Assembly (NCBI GenBank): GCA_013399305.1 | Contig: VXAI01000067.1 | Location: 1-64,000 of the forward strand | Length of the DNA: 64,000 nucleotides | Reading direction: 5' to 3' | Source of the DNA: Rostratula benghalensis | Taxonomy: Eukaryota > Chordata > Aves > Charadriiformes > Rostratulidae | In this document: positions 32,206 to 46,410 of the stretch, one piece after another | Position numbering within the stretch: position 1 is the stretch's first letter | Layout of the letters: each line of letters begins with the position of its first letter | Program-made: the position numbers and the translations under genes | The notes under the pieces: generated by a model | What the model was told of the DNA's origin: nothing | What the model saw: only the letters and a program-made list of their open reading frames with translations | The model's database searches: none

Positions 32206-34659
32206 GGTGGCAGTTTCCTAAGATTTCTCAGAGGTGATATACCTAAGCTCAAGCTACAAAAAAGACACCGTGGCAGGTGAATTTTAGAAGAATAATGGCA
32301 CTTAAAAATGGATATTGACACTGAATAGGACTTTCAACGCCCATTAAATGCCTCACACAACACATACCTACATAATAGGTGCCCAAATACTTAAAAGGTC
32401 TAGCTCCAAGTGTTGCCAAGACTGAAGACTTGATAATCCACTCTTGCAATCTTTCTGCTCACTTCAAGACTCTCTGGGTAATTAATGTGTTGTTTTTGTA
32501 CAAACACAATCTCATAATTACTGTCTCTGAAGTCTGCTGTAGTGTGATAAAGCCTCAAAGGGTTAGCTTTTTTTTTTTCCTGTGGATTTTATTCTGTTAA
32601 GTAATGTACTTTTAGATGAAGTCTTATCTTCTAAATTTTAAACTAAGAATTGTTCCTTTTAGCCTATCAGAAATTAATGGGGCTTTTTGTAGAAAGGATC
32701 TTCCTGACCAAACAAAGGAATATACAGTAAAACTAACAAAGTCTTGGCTGCCTTGAAACAACAGAAAATGGCAGTTCTTTTTATAATTATTTGGTCTTGA
32801 TAACTCTTACTGTTGTCACAAGACTTTGTATTTGATGTGTTACATAAACTTCCAGCTTCTGGACTCATGTGTTTTCATTATATTCAACTTTCATTTAAAA
32901 ATTAATTTCTGGCCCTTGTTATTTAGGACACTGCTTGGGAAAAGAGGTCTGCTTTACTTGATAACCAGCCTGTACCAAGAGGCAATGGGAAAACCTTATA
33001 CAAGTTTTATTTGCTTAAAATCTTATAATTTTTTTTTCGTTTTCAATTTCTTTATGACTAGGTTTGTTGCTTTGTATCTGTAAAGGCTGACAGCTGTAGC
33101 ATTTTTAATGAAAAGTCAGTGTGTATCTCAGTAGCAGGAAAAAAAGAACTAATTTTTTTGTTAATTTCTGGGTCTTTAAACAGGAGGGATCCTTTTACTT
33201 CAATGTTAATATCTACCCTGAGAAATCAACGAAAGAACTAACATCCCTTGTAATTGAGACCTGTCTGATCAAGGGAATATTGGTCTATAAACGAATAAGC
33301 ACAGAAATCTCCATAGATCCTGATGGGTTTTTAAGCAACAAAATAATATATTGGATAATATTTCAGTGAAAATGTCTTTATCTTCAAAACTCTGATTCAT
33401 TTTCCCCTCTTGCTGAATCTGGCCAGTGATTTCCTGTCAACCGATCTCCCTCTCCCCCCATTCTTCTTTCAAGTGTCTCGGTTACAGTATAACTGAAAGA
33501 GGGGTTTGTTTGTACAACAAAACCCCATTTCCCCAGGTGATTTATTCTAGGAAATGGTGATGTCTGGCACTGTTAGAGAGAGCAAGGCTTTGTGTTGTGG
33601 CTAACAGCAGGTACAAAGGGCGTGCGTGGCAGCCTTGATATTGATTACACGCTCAAGGAAAGCTGTGTTTCAGTGGGCACAGGATGCCTTAAGACCACCA
33701 GGGGACATCTGAGTAACTAATGACCTCAAAGTATTTGCTAGATCATTCACTGCACTGAGAGATAGTAAGCAGAGACATTCTTTAGCCAATCTGCAGAAAT
33801 GTTTGGAGTTGTGCTCTTTCTCTAGGACTTCTTCTGCTCAGAAGATCAGTTCTCATCATGAGGTATTATTCCTTTGGCTGGGAAGGATTATTGCCTAGAT
33901 GAAGCCCACTTAAATAACAAGAAAGCCGGAGATATAACAGCTGTTACTGACAAATGCCTCTGAAGCCCATGAAGCTATTCTGTCAGATCTCTGCCTTCCC
34001 TTTGCTGTTATATTGTACAATATTGCCGAAATTCAGAGTGTCTTTCACACACCTCCATATGGTATTGTAAAGCAAAGTCCGTAAAGGAACAGACTGCGCC
34101 ATTTCTACCAACTTCACTAAACTTAATAGAAGAAATGTTTCCTTCCCGTAACAATGACCTTTAAATGTTAACTGCTTAAAAAAATAACATTGTCCTTTTT
34201 TAAGAAGGGGAAAATGCAATTCCTGGTGCTTGATTGTGTTACAGAATAACCATTTTGGTGCTGTGGGGCCCGGTTCCTTTGCATTAAGCTTACAACAGTG
34301 TAACACTTGATTAGAAGGAATTTATTCCTAATTTATGCCAGTATGAAAGAAGGCCTTTAATTTTCCTAAGAGCTATTTCTGTTATCAGTCTTTTAAAACT
34401 CACAGTCACATTAAATTATATTTCTAGCGTATTGTTCTTAAAATTAGTGCAGAGGTGGTGTTATCTGACTGTCATTTATACGTATCTATATACACATATA
34501 CAAATTAAAAATCACTACACTCTAGCTGCCTTCTTTTATTTTCACCTTTTAAACTGACTAAGCCAGCTGTGCCCTTTGGGGTCTATAAGAATGAATCATT
34601 TTTATTATTTTTGCTCTCTTAGACAGTAATTACAGAGTAGTATGTTGTCTCTGTTTTTT

Positions 34660-34730
34660 AATATTATGGTGCCATTTTAATCCATGGTGCAACACCATTA
34701 ACTTCAGCAGAGTTATGCTAGAAATGAATT
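34660..34730 (+). repeat. Remnant of an ancient interspersed repeat
   Basis: The order ggtgcaacaccattaacttc, agcagagttatgc, gaatttgtcccc mirrors a repeat common in turtle, crocodile and bird DNA, in which ggtgtaactccattgacttc and gaatctggccc-type blocks recur. It is recognised by eye; no family name is certain. Confidence 0.35.
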
Positions 34731-35489
34731 TGTCCCCAGGAGGCTTTTCCAAATGTTCAGTTCTTTCCTTATGATTACCCAGAGGAGTGGAGAAGAAGAA
34801 GGCAAGACAGAGGGCCCTTTGATAGGAGGAATGTAGTTCAAAGTGAAGTCTTGTTTCTGCCATTCATGGTGCTCCATATGTTCCTCATTTGGGGTGGAGG
34901 TGGGTTAGACCCCATGGAGGCACGCATGCTGTGGCTGAAGGGCAGGCAGGAGTTTTTGCATAACACATCTGGTGCACAGGTTATGCGCTTTCCCAGACAT
35001 AGGTATTGTGCAAATGAGAAAAAAAAAGAAAGAGGAAAAAAAAAAGTGGGAGGAATATTCAGATACTTAAAGTATGCTTCTGTCGAACTGCTTGAAAGTC
35101 AGAAAATGGAGTAGCCAAATGCTAAGATATCAAACTCATGATAATCGTCATGCTGTCTAAACTCCAGCTCAGATGCTTTTTAGATGTCAAGTAATCCTGC
35201 AAGTGGGGATGTATGAATCAGTGCTACCATGGATTGCCTATTGTAAAGATAGTTGCAAAATATAAAGGAGGTACTTGCAGAAGTTTCTAGGACTAGAGTT
35301 TATTCATAATCAATTTTCTATTATAGTTTGATATTTAATTTCAGTTTGGTCTCATTTCTCATGTTCCTATCCTGCCTGATACATTCAGATCTGCTGTACT
35401 ATCAAAACGCCAACTTGTAGGTTAGATACAAATTAGTAGCATGTAGCTAAGTTTAGAAGGCGAATTTGGAGAATTTCTTCTTTGCTGCC

Positions 35490-35880
35490 ATGGTGCAGGG
35501 AGGCACAGGGAGCCAAGAGCCCGGTAGCGGGGTAGGAGCCCATCCCACAGCCCTGAGCAGGGCTGACAAGGGACGGCAGCCCAGAGCTCAGGGGGCTGGA
35601 CAAGTTCATGGGGATGAGACAAGTCCAAGGCAGGTCAGAAATTCAGTCCATGCATCACTGCCTAGACTGACAGGGTCCACAGCCAGGCACAGCACAGCTG
35701 CAGCACGGCTGGATCCAAAGCCCAGCATAGCCACAATGGTGCTGGGCAGGGACCCCCGGCCCAGGGCTGAGGTTCCCTGAGCCCCTCTGCCTGGGGCAGG
35801 GGCACGGGGGAGGCCCCAGGGGCCTGGTTGTGGCAATTAAGGCCTGTCAGTGCATTCAGGGCCCTGACATGCACATCTGG
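35490..35880 (+). repeat. GC-rich block, possible old interspersed repeat
   Basis: A GC-rich stretch with caaggcaggtcagaaattcagtcc-like phrasing and a final tggcaattaaggcctgtcag segment, reminiscent of a medium-reiteration sauropsid repeat. It is not coding in any frame that I recognise. The identification needs a library search. Confidence 0.3.
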
Positions 35881-38800
35881 TAACAATTTCTGTTATGTTT
35901 AAATCAGAAATTCAGATCCTCACAAAACCCAGGATCTAGCAGAAGGAAATGGTTATGCCTTTTCAGCCAACGTCTAGCATTTCTCCTGGGTTGGATAGTT
36001 TTTGCAGTTTGTATGTTGCACACCAATTGTTGCCTCATACACAAAGTTAAATATTCAACTTCTAAAGAGAATACCTAGGTCTCCCATTTACTCTCAGAGT
36101 CCTCTTTCTCTGGATGGTCATTCCCCAGGCACTGGAGCATTATCCTGAAGGCTCCTTGAATGGAATTGCCGTGCCCTCTCTGACGGCCCAGGCTTGAAAT
36201 CTGCTCTTGCCACCAGCAGACAGATGTGCAGTGAGACCATACTCAGGCCTGTCCTCCTGCTTCCGTCTGCCAAAGCCACTGCAGATGTGTAAGCACATGT
36301 TCAGGTACTGCTAAAGGCAATAAAATACAGCAGTATTTCAGCATTTTGTTCCCTCTCAAGGCTCAAGCCAGTGGAACCAGCCAAAGTAATAATCTCTCCT
36401 TTAGATACTAAACGTGGCTCTCCCTAGATGGCTTTACCAAGAAGCTGTTAGCACAGGAATTTGTCTGCCTTCTTTCTCTTCTCTTCACACAGAAGGAGAG
36501 TTCTTGAATGTTTTCTGCAGTCCCTAAACTGAAGGGCCATTAGAGAAAGCAAGGGCTGAAGTATAGGCCAACTTTGTACTACTTCAACTTTGGAATGTCT
36601 TCTTAATCTGAAGTAATTTTTTTTAAATAGTAAAGTTGAATTTTCCAGAAATACTAATCTGTATTGAGACCACACTGTGCTAAAAAGAAATAAGGTATAA
36701 GTGAATTAGCAGAGCTGCAGAGAAGCCTGCAGGATTTTGCAAAGCTGGACTGAGCAGTCTGCTCATTCTGCTGACATTCTCTTGCTACTGCCATGTACCT
36801 TGCCCCCCACAAAATCTGGAAACTCTCTGAGCAGAGACTATCTCTCAATTTTGTGTTTGTGCTGTGCTGGGGGTCTAGGTCACCACTACTCCCAGCAGTA
36901 ATAACTCTCCCTGTGTTACTAAATTGGGACTGAAGATCATTCTTTCCAGCAGGCAAGGGTTCCTAATCTTTCAGAAGATTACACTGTGGCTGCCACCCCT
37001 CTGCATCCCTTCCTGCCCCCTCCCTGAGACCTCTGCTTCAGATGTCAAGGCACAGCGTCCTCGCCTGCCCCAGTGCTGTTGTAATTCCTTCTCTGTCTTT
37101 GCCCCAACTTCTGCAGCACTTTCCTTTCCTGTAGCCTTTCCACAGTGCCACTGTTCCCATGGCCCAGCTTGCCCTCCTGGGTTCAGGTCTCTCTCTTCAC
37201 TGCTTTCTTGAATTGTGGCTATTTCTTTCCCATCCCTGCACTGCCTGCAGAAGCTGTGCTGTGGTGGCAATTAGCTGTTTTGTGTGCTAGTGCTCGGCTG
37301 AGTGCTGCTTTCTGATGTTGGTTGGGAACTAATGCAAAAGAACAGACTGACTACTAAACTTAAAAAAATATAGAGATGTTATCTTGGAAAACGCAAAGTT
37401 CTATTGGAGGCTTATTAAAAACAAGCTCAGGAAATCTCACTCGTAAATGAAAACCACACAGTAATTTTTGGTGATCTGTGGAATGTCATTGTTTCATATT
37501 ATGCTATGGCTGCTCATTTAAAGAAAAATACAGAGTTATTTTCTTGGTCTTAAATGCTGCTGTGGGGGTATCACAAACTTCCTGAGTAAAAACTTTAATT
37601 AAAAAGCAAACGTTAATCTCCAAGCAGTAGCATCTGCAGCATATTGCAAGATAAGACTTTGCCAACCTGAAAAACTAAGCAAGATTCTAATTAAATCAGG
37701 GGAAAAAATGATGAACTAGATATACGTTTTATTTAAGGATGGCGGTTACATAAGATACCAAAGATCTCATGGTTGCTATCTGATGGGAAATGTGCTGCCA
37801 GATCTCACAGACTATTTCCAGGGAGAGAAATCCTTGTTCCACTGGTTCCAAGTACTCTTGGGATATTGCCTTCAGCGGGGTCAGGACTTTGCTGTGGCTT
37901 TCCATTTGACTCGGAAGTCACGTCGGTCGTGTTGAAAACTGCAGATGATCCACCTCAGCGTGGTATGAGGAAACACCATACTGCAAGTGCTGCCATCTTT
38001 CCAGTGAGGCACAAATACAAAGTCCTGACTATTTATGGTTATTAAAGATCCCAGCGCACCTTTTGAAAATTAAAGCTCTTAATCCCTGTGTGCTGGCCAA
38101 ACTCTATTTTAAGTGATGCCACTCTGTCTATCAGCATTTCCTGTATTGTTCCAGATGGAGATAGTGTTGGCTATTGCATCCTGTTCCAAACTGTGTGCTG
38201 GGCTCCTCTCTGTCTTGGAACAGCTGATATTTTCCAGAAACAACCATGCTGCAGTGGTGTGTGAAGTGATCTCTATATAGCCTTCACTTGTCTCACAGGA
38301 ATGGAATGAGGATTAATCAATTGTGACCAAATCATGGTCTCAGTGAAGTCAAAAGAAGGGGTTTTTCCACTTGCATCATGGGGACCAGCATTGGCTTCTG
38401 CACAGATATTATCGTTTTGAGATACCTGCCCAAATGAAAATGCAAAGCATTACCTTTTTGAAGGTGTCTATGTGGTAAGAATTCCTTTGGCTGGAGAGGA
38501 AAATGCATTTTAAAGGCTGTTTCCTCAAGAGTCTAGTTACTTGCCACAACAGGCATTATTGTGCATGAGGAAATTCTGGTTTGTTGAATGTGGCTTTAAG
38601 CATGTGGTGTTTGTTGGCTGGCATTTGTAGCTTTGCATGTCCTATGCATTCAAAATATGCTTTGTTGTGCTTTCAGGGCTGGCTCCTGCTCTGCTCCCAG
38701 TGCAGCTAATGGCATGGAATTGTATCTCAGAAGCTATGTTCCTAAAACCATCAATAATTCAGCTTTAAATGTTGGAAGAAAGTTGAATAGTGAGTAACAA

Positions 38801-40441
38801 TAGCTGCAGGTTATTCTCTTTGACCTAATGTTAATTCTTCTGGGCAAACAGAGGATCTAAAAAGGAGCAACTCTGGCTAAGAGACTGCGAAATATTTCCT
38901 GCTTATATCTTCTGTCACATGCCACTTAAAATGTCACACTTCAAATTGTAAATCAATTTACAAGTTGAATAAGTGATATCACTGACAAAGCTTTTTGCAG
39001 GATTGCCTAACTTCTTCCATGCAAATACAATAATAGTATGTCTCCTGTGCAAATATAGGAAAGAGTGGTCATGGACTGCTTTGGGAAAAGTGTACTCACC
39101 AGGTGGACACAGAATATTCAGTCAGCCACTGAGGAGCTGAAGAACAGTAATAAATATTATTAAAGGTGGGTATGGATGAAGATTAGCTTATTCCTGCAGG
39201 AAAACTATCAAATTAAACTTAGAAAAATGTTGGTACATCCTGCTCTTCTGCAAATGAACAGTAAATGGAAAATAGAGGCTATGTGTCATCCATACTTTAT
39301 AGCACTGACTTTGTTTTCTCAAGGATGTAGAAAAGGCTTTGATGTGTGTATATTAATATTTCTCTATTGTCTAAAGATTAATTTTAAAAAACTCCACAAA
39401 TAGCTCAAAGCTTTTCTGAAGGTTGTAAGTGTTCTGCTCCACCTTCCACCACGTCCCATGGAGCTAAACTGAGTTCTGTAACTGCACACTTGGTGTTGTC
39501 TCCCATGGTAGTGCGCTGTGATCCCTCCCCTGGCTCCAAAGACCCAACTGAACTATGGCTGAAAGACTTAATATGATATTAATGCATGGCTGCTGCTGCC
39601 TGCCATCCTTTGGGTCCTTCTTCAAAACCCAGGTAAGTACTCTGGATCTAAAGAATGCTTCTCCAGGTGCTTGAGCTGCAACCATGTCCCTAAATATTTT
39701 TTAAAAAATATTTGCAGGTGACTAAAAATTTTGCTCTGATTTTTCAAAAAATGTGAGTTTTATATGTCCCCTAATGACTATAAAATTTCCCCAGAGAAGT
39801 GGAATCTGTGTTTACCATTAGACGTGAACACTTTTATGACTTCTGTTAACTAGAATTATACAAATTTGGATTTAAGATTGTTGACAGTAAATACTTTCTA
39901 ATAAGCAAAATATGGAGCTGAAAAAAATCTGATTGTGTTTGTTTAACTAATGAGTAGTGTTTATTAATTTTGTCATCCAAGAGTCATTGCAGAACAAAGT
40001 TATATTACATAGAATTAGGAATGCAGAAGCTCTCATTGAGCTAGTTTTATCTAGAAAAGACATGAAGCACAATTTGCCACCGAATACATTCTTTTAAAAT
40101 GCATTTCCTCATCAAAGAATTCCTGGTATCTGTATTCTCATTGTACTTTTGTCAAGTAACATTTTTTTTTTTAATTTCCCAGACTTTTAATTACTAGTGT
40201 AGTAAAAAGAGAACAAATTCTGCATGATTTGTGGCCTTCTGGCTTCACTTTCATTATTGATTAGCTGCTGTAGTTTAGCAGGACTTAGACATAAGGACTG
40301 GTATGAGTCAAGGTTTTCAACTTTATTTGAAAGTGTTGCAAATTAAGTCTAATAGGGCTTTTGGAGTTTGTTTTTTTCTAATGCATTTTGGAAGCATAAA
40401 AATATTAGCCTTCTTAAATGCATCTTAATTTCTTTCTGTAG

Positions 40442-42853
40442 GAGAGTCTGCAGGGTGAAAAATTCAATGGTGCAAAATACAGCTCTTGTGGTGAGAAATA
40501 GTTTCCTTTACAAATTAAAGCTGTCCCTATCTGTGAAAGACAGCCACAGTTGAACACTTCCAACTTCATATATCTGAGCTAGATCTGGCTTTCCTGAACC
40601 CAAGATATTTTCCACAATTGGAAGAGGAAATCTTGTACTGCTATGTCACTTGTGTCCTTTTGAGCTTTAGGGACAGCTTTGAGGTGCTCACTATTATACC
40701 TCAACCATCAGTAAACAGGCTTGAAATTCCATGTGGCTTCATTCTCACCTGGCACTCTGTATAGCTCAGTCCTTGAGAAACTCATCCAGGCAAGGGATCC
40801 AGATACCTCTGCCTACAAGAAAACATAAGCCTTTGTTAAGTCACTGAGCATTTGTGTAAATGAATCAGACCTCTGGTGTACCCACGGAAATGTCTTCCCA
40901 GTAAGGCAAGCAAGGAGCTGATTAAGGGCCAAAGTCCACCAATGAGTGAGTTCTAAAGAAGCACAAAGAGTGAGGTATTTTGCACCAGTCAGAAGTATGA
41001 ATTCCTACAATCAGCAGGGCAAGCAGTTCTGAAGAACTAAAATGCTCTGAAAGGTCTGGCCCCAGCCTCTCCTCCTCTGTTCTATTTTATATGGGAACAG
41101 TGGGGGTTTTTGGTGAGTGAGGCTGGGGATGCAGTGGGGATTGACCCTTCAGGGGGGAGAAACTGGGGGATGGAGGCCTGCCTGCTGGCACATCCAGGAC
41201 CCTGGGAGGACGGCAAGAGGGAGTCAAGGTGTCTCAGAGGAGAACAGGCTGCAAAAAGAGAAAAACACATTTCTCACTACAGCCCCTAGCAACGTCCCAC
41301 ATCACCTTATCATCACTTCCCGTAGGTCCCACTGCTCTGCTGTCCTTTTTCCTCTGCTGTACCCATCCCCCATCTCCACATGTCCCTGATTTCACCCTGA
41401 AATTGTACCCACTGCTGCAAAAAGTGAGGTGCAGGGCAGCAAAAATCAGTTTTGCTTATGCTGCTTGAGCTGGCTCTGGTCTCATGGGCAGGATTAGTTC
41501 TACAACTGATGCAGGACAACAGCAGAACCCCAGGCTCAGCCATAGGCCCTTGGCCCTGCAGCCCCCTTGGAGGCCAGACCCCCTTCCTGCTGCAGAAGAG
41601 CCAGCTGCCATGAGCCTGGAGGGGGGTCTCCTCCACCTCCCCTCTTCCCTGTCCCCCCAGCCACTGTGGCAGCCTAACTCCCCCCACCAAGCTCCCCAAC
41701 CCACACCCACACCAGACATTGTTCATGCACCATAGAGCCCGATGCAGCCAGTATAGCGGAATGGGCTAATTAAAAAGGAGCATTTAAAATGCCAGACCCT
41801 GGTTGCTTGGAAATGTAATCCAACTTCAGTATTATTTTCAAGCTTAGATTTTTGAATCCAAAATTCCATGTGACGGAAGAGATGGGTATTTAAACAGATG
41901 TCTGCAATTTCTTTAAAAAATAGAGATTGAGTTACAGATGGTAGAAAGGGCCTGAGAATTAAAAACTCCTGAGCTACAAGAAAATTTACATGTGAGCAAA
42001 ATGGTTTACTGAAATTAATAGTTGTACAATTCTGTGTGTTTGAAAATTGAGATTCTTTTACCACAAATGTGAATATATTTTCCCTTCTGTATTATCTACT
42101 TCTCTACTAGTGGCCTTGGCTATCACCATCATTGTCACAGCCATGTCAAAATATGAGGATCCTGTTTCTAACAGACAAGGTATGTAGTTCTTTCCTTTTT
42201 CTGTATCTTGTACTATTTGGCCTGCCAGGACAAAAAATTTTGATTTGAACTAGTTTAAAAACCACCTAATCTACCCCATCTGCATAACCAGTGCCTGATT
42301 GCTCTAACTTCCATTTTATAAATCACAAATAAATGGAATTTTGTGATGTAAGCCTGGAAGGAAACCACAGTCATCATCTGTACTTGCAGATGAAATGGAA
42401 TTATTTTTTTCATCTTTTGGGGATTTAAAAAGAAAATGACCAAAAAAAACCCTTTCCATGAGAAAGCTGGTAAGTTCTGAAGCGACATATGAAATGCAAA
42501 GCACTGCATTTGGAACGGAAAAACAGAACACATTTGGTACAGTTTTGAGGAGCAATTCAGGATCCAGCTCACCAGCTGGGAGACCTGTGCATTGCTGTGA
42601 GTAGGTTTATGAAGATCTCCACTCATGCATATGTGCTTAAAAAAAAAGCAGTATTAGGATATGTATGAAACAAGTACATAGACTACCTGTAGGGAGACTT
42701 TTACATGCTCCATGCATCCATCCATCCATACTCTTCACCTACTCTGCAGAGTCCCAGTCTGTCCAGTACAAAACCAGTTCAAATTTGCATGATTTCAGAG
42801 AAGAGCAGCAAGACCCACTAGCTGCAGAAAAAAAGCCGTCATGTGTAGAGTGA
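40442..42853 (+). other. Three phase-compatible exon-like segments (possible small membrane-protein gene, unproven)
   Basis: Segments are 40442-40490 (acceptor tttctttctgtag, donor gtgaga), 42111-42179 (acceptor tacttctctactag, donor AAG|GTATGT) and 42750-42853 (acceptor cctactctgcag, ending TGA). Joined, they read 73 residues without a stop: ESLQGEKFNGAKYSSC, a hydrophobic VALAITIIVTAM, then SKYEDPVSNRQ, and a polar tail YKTSSNLHDFREEQQDPLA. No start exon is identified and I do not recognise the family. A second frame across all three is also open until close to the end, which weakens the case. An AATAAA lies near 43,542. Confidence 0.2.
42713..42728 (+). repeat. (ATCC)n microsatellite
   Basis: Four tandem CATC/ATCC units just upstream of the polypyrimidine tract at 42,730. 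Confidence 0.8.
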
Positions 42854-44879
42854 AAAGTGCCCAATCTTATTTACTGTACAGTGCAGTGGACATAATCAAA
42901 GTGTCTATATCCATGAAAACATTAAGGAGGAGAATGGGGAGTATCTGTTTTCTCTGTCTTACCTTGCAAGTACAGAAAAGTAGGTCTGTTAAAGGGAACA
43001 AGGTTTGCTCCAAGTATGGAACCACCCATACCAACATTCAGGTTCAGTGTGCATTCCTGGATGAGTCCCAAGCTGGATTTCTAGTAGACCACAGTACAGA
43101 GGATGCCTAGAGGATCTGCCCCAAATTGTTTATTAATGTTGACAGCTGCTCTCTGACTATGCCAGCATTATTAGAAATCCATCAGCCTCATACAATTTTG
43201 CAGCCTTCAACACTGTGCTGGCTACTTATGTTCAGGGCTTGGAGACCTGTGGTGGCTGGAAGGGCATTATTCTGGTTTTGCTGGCTCTCTTTATGTGTTT
43301 ATGTTTTTTCTCTCTAAAATCGTATTTAATGGGGGTTTTTTCTGTTATCTGTGTATTTGCCTTCATTGAGAAGGCAGCGTATACCTTAATGTGACAATGA
43401 CAGCTCTTTGCATTTACATAAAAATCTGTTTTGAACTGATATTTGCATATTTTACAGGACAACTTTTTGAAAGTGAGGTAGAACACTGATGTGCCTTCTA
43501 TGCCACTTATGCTTCCTGGCATAAAGTAATTATACATATAAGAATAAACTTCAAAGAATAATAAGAGAACATTCAACCTACTCTTTTAAAGATGATTGAC
43601 AAAACACTTTTAAAAATGGGCTTCTCCTTTTCTACTTTTAAAGACATAGAGAGTAGTCCTAAATTATTGTTCTTGGATGGTTTCAACTTGGAGGAAAGTG
43701 GAGAGCAAACTGCTTTTACTTTAGAAATCACATGAATGTCAGCTTTAGAGGTTTTTATGTCTTGTTGGAGAATTTGTTGAAGGTCTCAGATGTTTATTGT
43801 GAGCTTTGACATTTTAATTGAAAGGACAGGAGTGTTGATTTTTTTTTTTTTAAATAGATCCTTTGTCCAAATTGTTTATTAGATACTGGATTAAGTAGGT
43901 TTTTACAACAAAAATCATAAATCAGAATGTTTCAACAGTCTGACTTAAAATCCTTTCTTTTCTCAGTCACTCATCTTTAAATTTTATATCCAGTGATATT
44001 ATAATTACATTAATTCTCCATTTGTCATGGGATTTTGAAAACTAGTTCTCTGTTTCAAATGTAAAAATCAAGAATTCCCCAAAGCTTTTTTGGTTAAACT
44101 TCTGGATAACATTTAAAGCTTGAAAATGGTTGGTTATTTGTCAAGGAAAAAAAAAAAAAAGGGAAATGGCACAGTTCTGTTGGAGTAAAAACAATGCAAA
44201 TTTCATCAGTCTAGCTGGAAAAAAAGAGAAAATCACAGTACTGAATATTTTGTTTAATACTATCTGCCATGGGAAATATGGAGAAAATTGTCTTGAAGTA
44301 TAACAGTTGAAAAAGACTAAACAGCGGGTTTTCTGAAATAAAATTATATCTAAAATAAAATAGAGTGGCAAGAGATGACACTAGTGAAAGTCCAACAAAA
44401 GGAGAGAACAAAAAAAACAAAAAACTGAGAGAGAGGAAGAGACCAGTGAGCTCTTTGCTTTTCAGGATGCAGACTGGGTGTGTACGCCTGATTGCTAGAT
44501 CAGTTTTCTGAAAAGCATATTCACCCTGTATCCAGAAATAAAAAAAAATAACCCAAAACATATCTTTAGGAGAGCCATGAGAATAGGAGAAATTTCTCAT
44601 CTAAAGAAGTTACATCCATTTACAGAATGTGGATATTTTTATTGCTCAGCTTGAATCATACCAAGGGATCTTGTGCCTTCAGTATTTTGAGTCTTCCTGA
44701 ACCGTGCCACAGTAATAAGAGCACCCTTGTGAATACCAAATGAGGACTGAATTACCATCGTGTACACATCCTGCATCGGCGCCAAATCGGAAGTGAAATA
44801 TCATGTCACATATGAAAGCTTAGGAACTGATTAATTTTAATAGCATATTTATAGTTCTCGTTTATGGAGAACTCAAAAT

Positions 44880-45105
44880 ACTTTAAGAAAATGGAATACT
44901 AAATTACACCAGAATAATGTAAATCAACGGGAACTAGTCATGAATTAAGACTCTGTGGCAGTGGAGGAGTTCAAGATGGAATGTTCTGTAAAGGAATTAC
45001 TTCAGTATTGATAATGTTAAATGGGTTGCATGTGATCTGGGCCTCATTCAAATCCATGAGACATTTACCATTGACTTAAACTGAGGACAGGACTTCATCT
45101 TGTGT
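44880..45105 (+). repeat. Remnant of an ancient interspersed repeat
   Basis: Ordered blocks aaattacaccagaataatg, gtaaatcaacgggaactagt, gatctgggcctcattcaaat and ccattgacttaaactgagga match the phrasing of an old repeat widespread in sauropsids (…fragments of attgacttcaatgggagc and gatcaggccc). It is degraded and non-coding. Confidence 0.45.
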
Positions 45106-46388
45106 TTGGCAGAGACAAGATGACAACAACAGTATGCCATACTTCAGAAAGACGGATATCTCATCCATTTGGGAAAATAGAAGGAATTTCAGATTAAGGG
45201 AGTGCACTTACAGAACCCTAAATATGATCAGAAAAGTGGGTTAACTTGCTGTCTGCCAGACCACGTCTCAGGGTCCTTGATAAATGGGATCACAATTCTG
45301 TCTCTTCTAGAAGACAGTTCTGAGAAGAGCATAAATCAAATGGGAATACCTTGTGAAGAAAAGCAATATACAAAATTTTGTATCATGCAAATTTCGCAGC
45401 CAACCATAATTCCAAAAGCTTAAGCTTTTTTCATAATTGGGGATAAAAATACACTTTTTCTGATTGGAAAAGATCGAAACATTAGAAAATGCGAAGGCAC
45501 CCGCAGTTGCAATTTCCAATTTTCATCTTATCATGATACATGTAGTAAGTTCATTACCCCATTTTGATCCAGTTCTGTAAGATACTGATAAGCCACAAAT
45601 AGTGCTGGTCCATAACACACTGCTTTCAGATATGCACCAAAATGAGCTAATTACTCGGGGAGGACTAAGTCAACTCCTCTCTGATGAATGGAGTCGGTAA
45701 TCTAACAACACGGAGTAAACAGTGTCGAACAGCGAGATAAAGTCATCTGATTTATGGTGGGAGATTTTTCCACAAGATTGCCAGGCTGCCATTTTTTTCC
45801 CCTCAGAGAACGCTACTCCTCACCGTTTCCCCAGGAAAAGAGCAATATTCAAGGCTGCAGCCCACTGCAAACACAGAAGGATTGTCACTTTTGCCATGAC
45901 TGTCCTGGAGGAAATAGAACCTCGCCTTCAGCCGGCAGAACTGGACACGGGAGCCTTTAGACATCAGTGACTGGGTAAGGAGTTAGCTCTCCTTCAGTGC
46001 CCACAGTGACCGTCTGACCACAGGAAAGCGAGCAGGTGTGTTGGCATGGTGTCATCCCACAGCCTTTTGAAAACATCTGTGTAATTCTCCGTTTCCCTTC
46101 TCCCTCTCCCTTCCAATGTCAGAGACTTTATTTGAGTGCATAGGATTGAAGTTCCATTTTGGTGCTCCACACACCAGGAGACAGTTGTCTGTCAGAGAGG
46201 GAGCCAGTTTCCTTGTCCACGGCTGCACGGTGTTACGTCGCTGGTTAAGTTTTCCTTTAAGGGTGCCCATGAGGTCACCAGGTGCTACTGGGGACAGACC
46301 CAGTTATTATGCACGAAGTTAAAGCAAGCAAAGATTAATTCTTTCCCACAACTTCTAAACTTTCTCTGAAAGAAAGCATAAATCAACA

Positions 46389-46410
46389 TGAGATTTAAAA
46401 AAAAAAAAAA
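46389..46410 (+). repeat. A-rich homopolymer run
   Basis: A run of about 20 A after agattt. It could be an old retroposon tail, but the preceding 300 bases show nothing recognisable. Confidence 0.85.

Noticed and set aside
33121..33369. 82-codon plus-strand frame with an acceptor-like aaacag inside and a globular-looking translation
   Set aside because: No donor, partner exon or recognised family; AT-rich region where such frames are common.
41040..41740. GC-rich block with several overlapping frames, considered as an LTR or gene
   Set aside because: No LTR ends, target-site duplication, primer-binding site or recognisable protein; frames are open on both strands because of composition.
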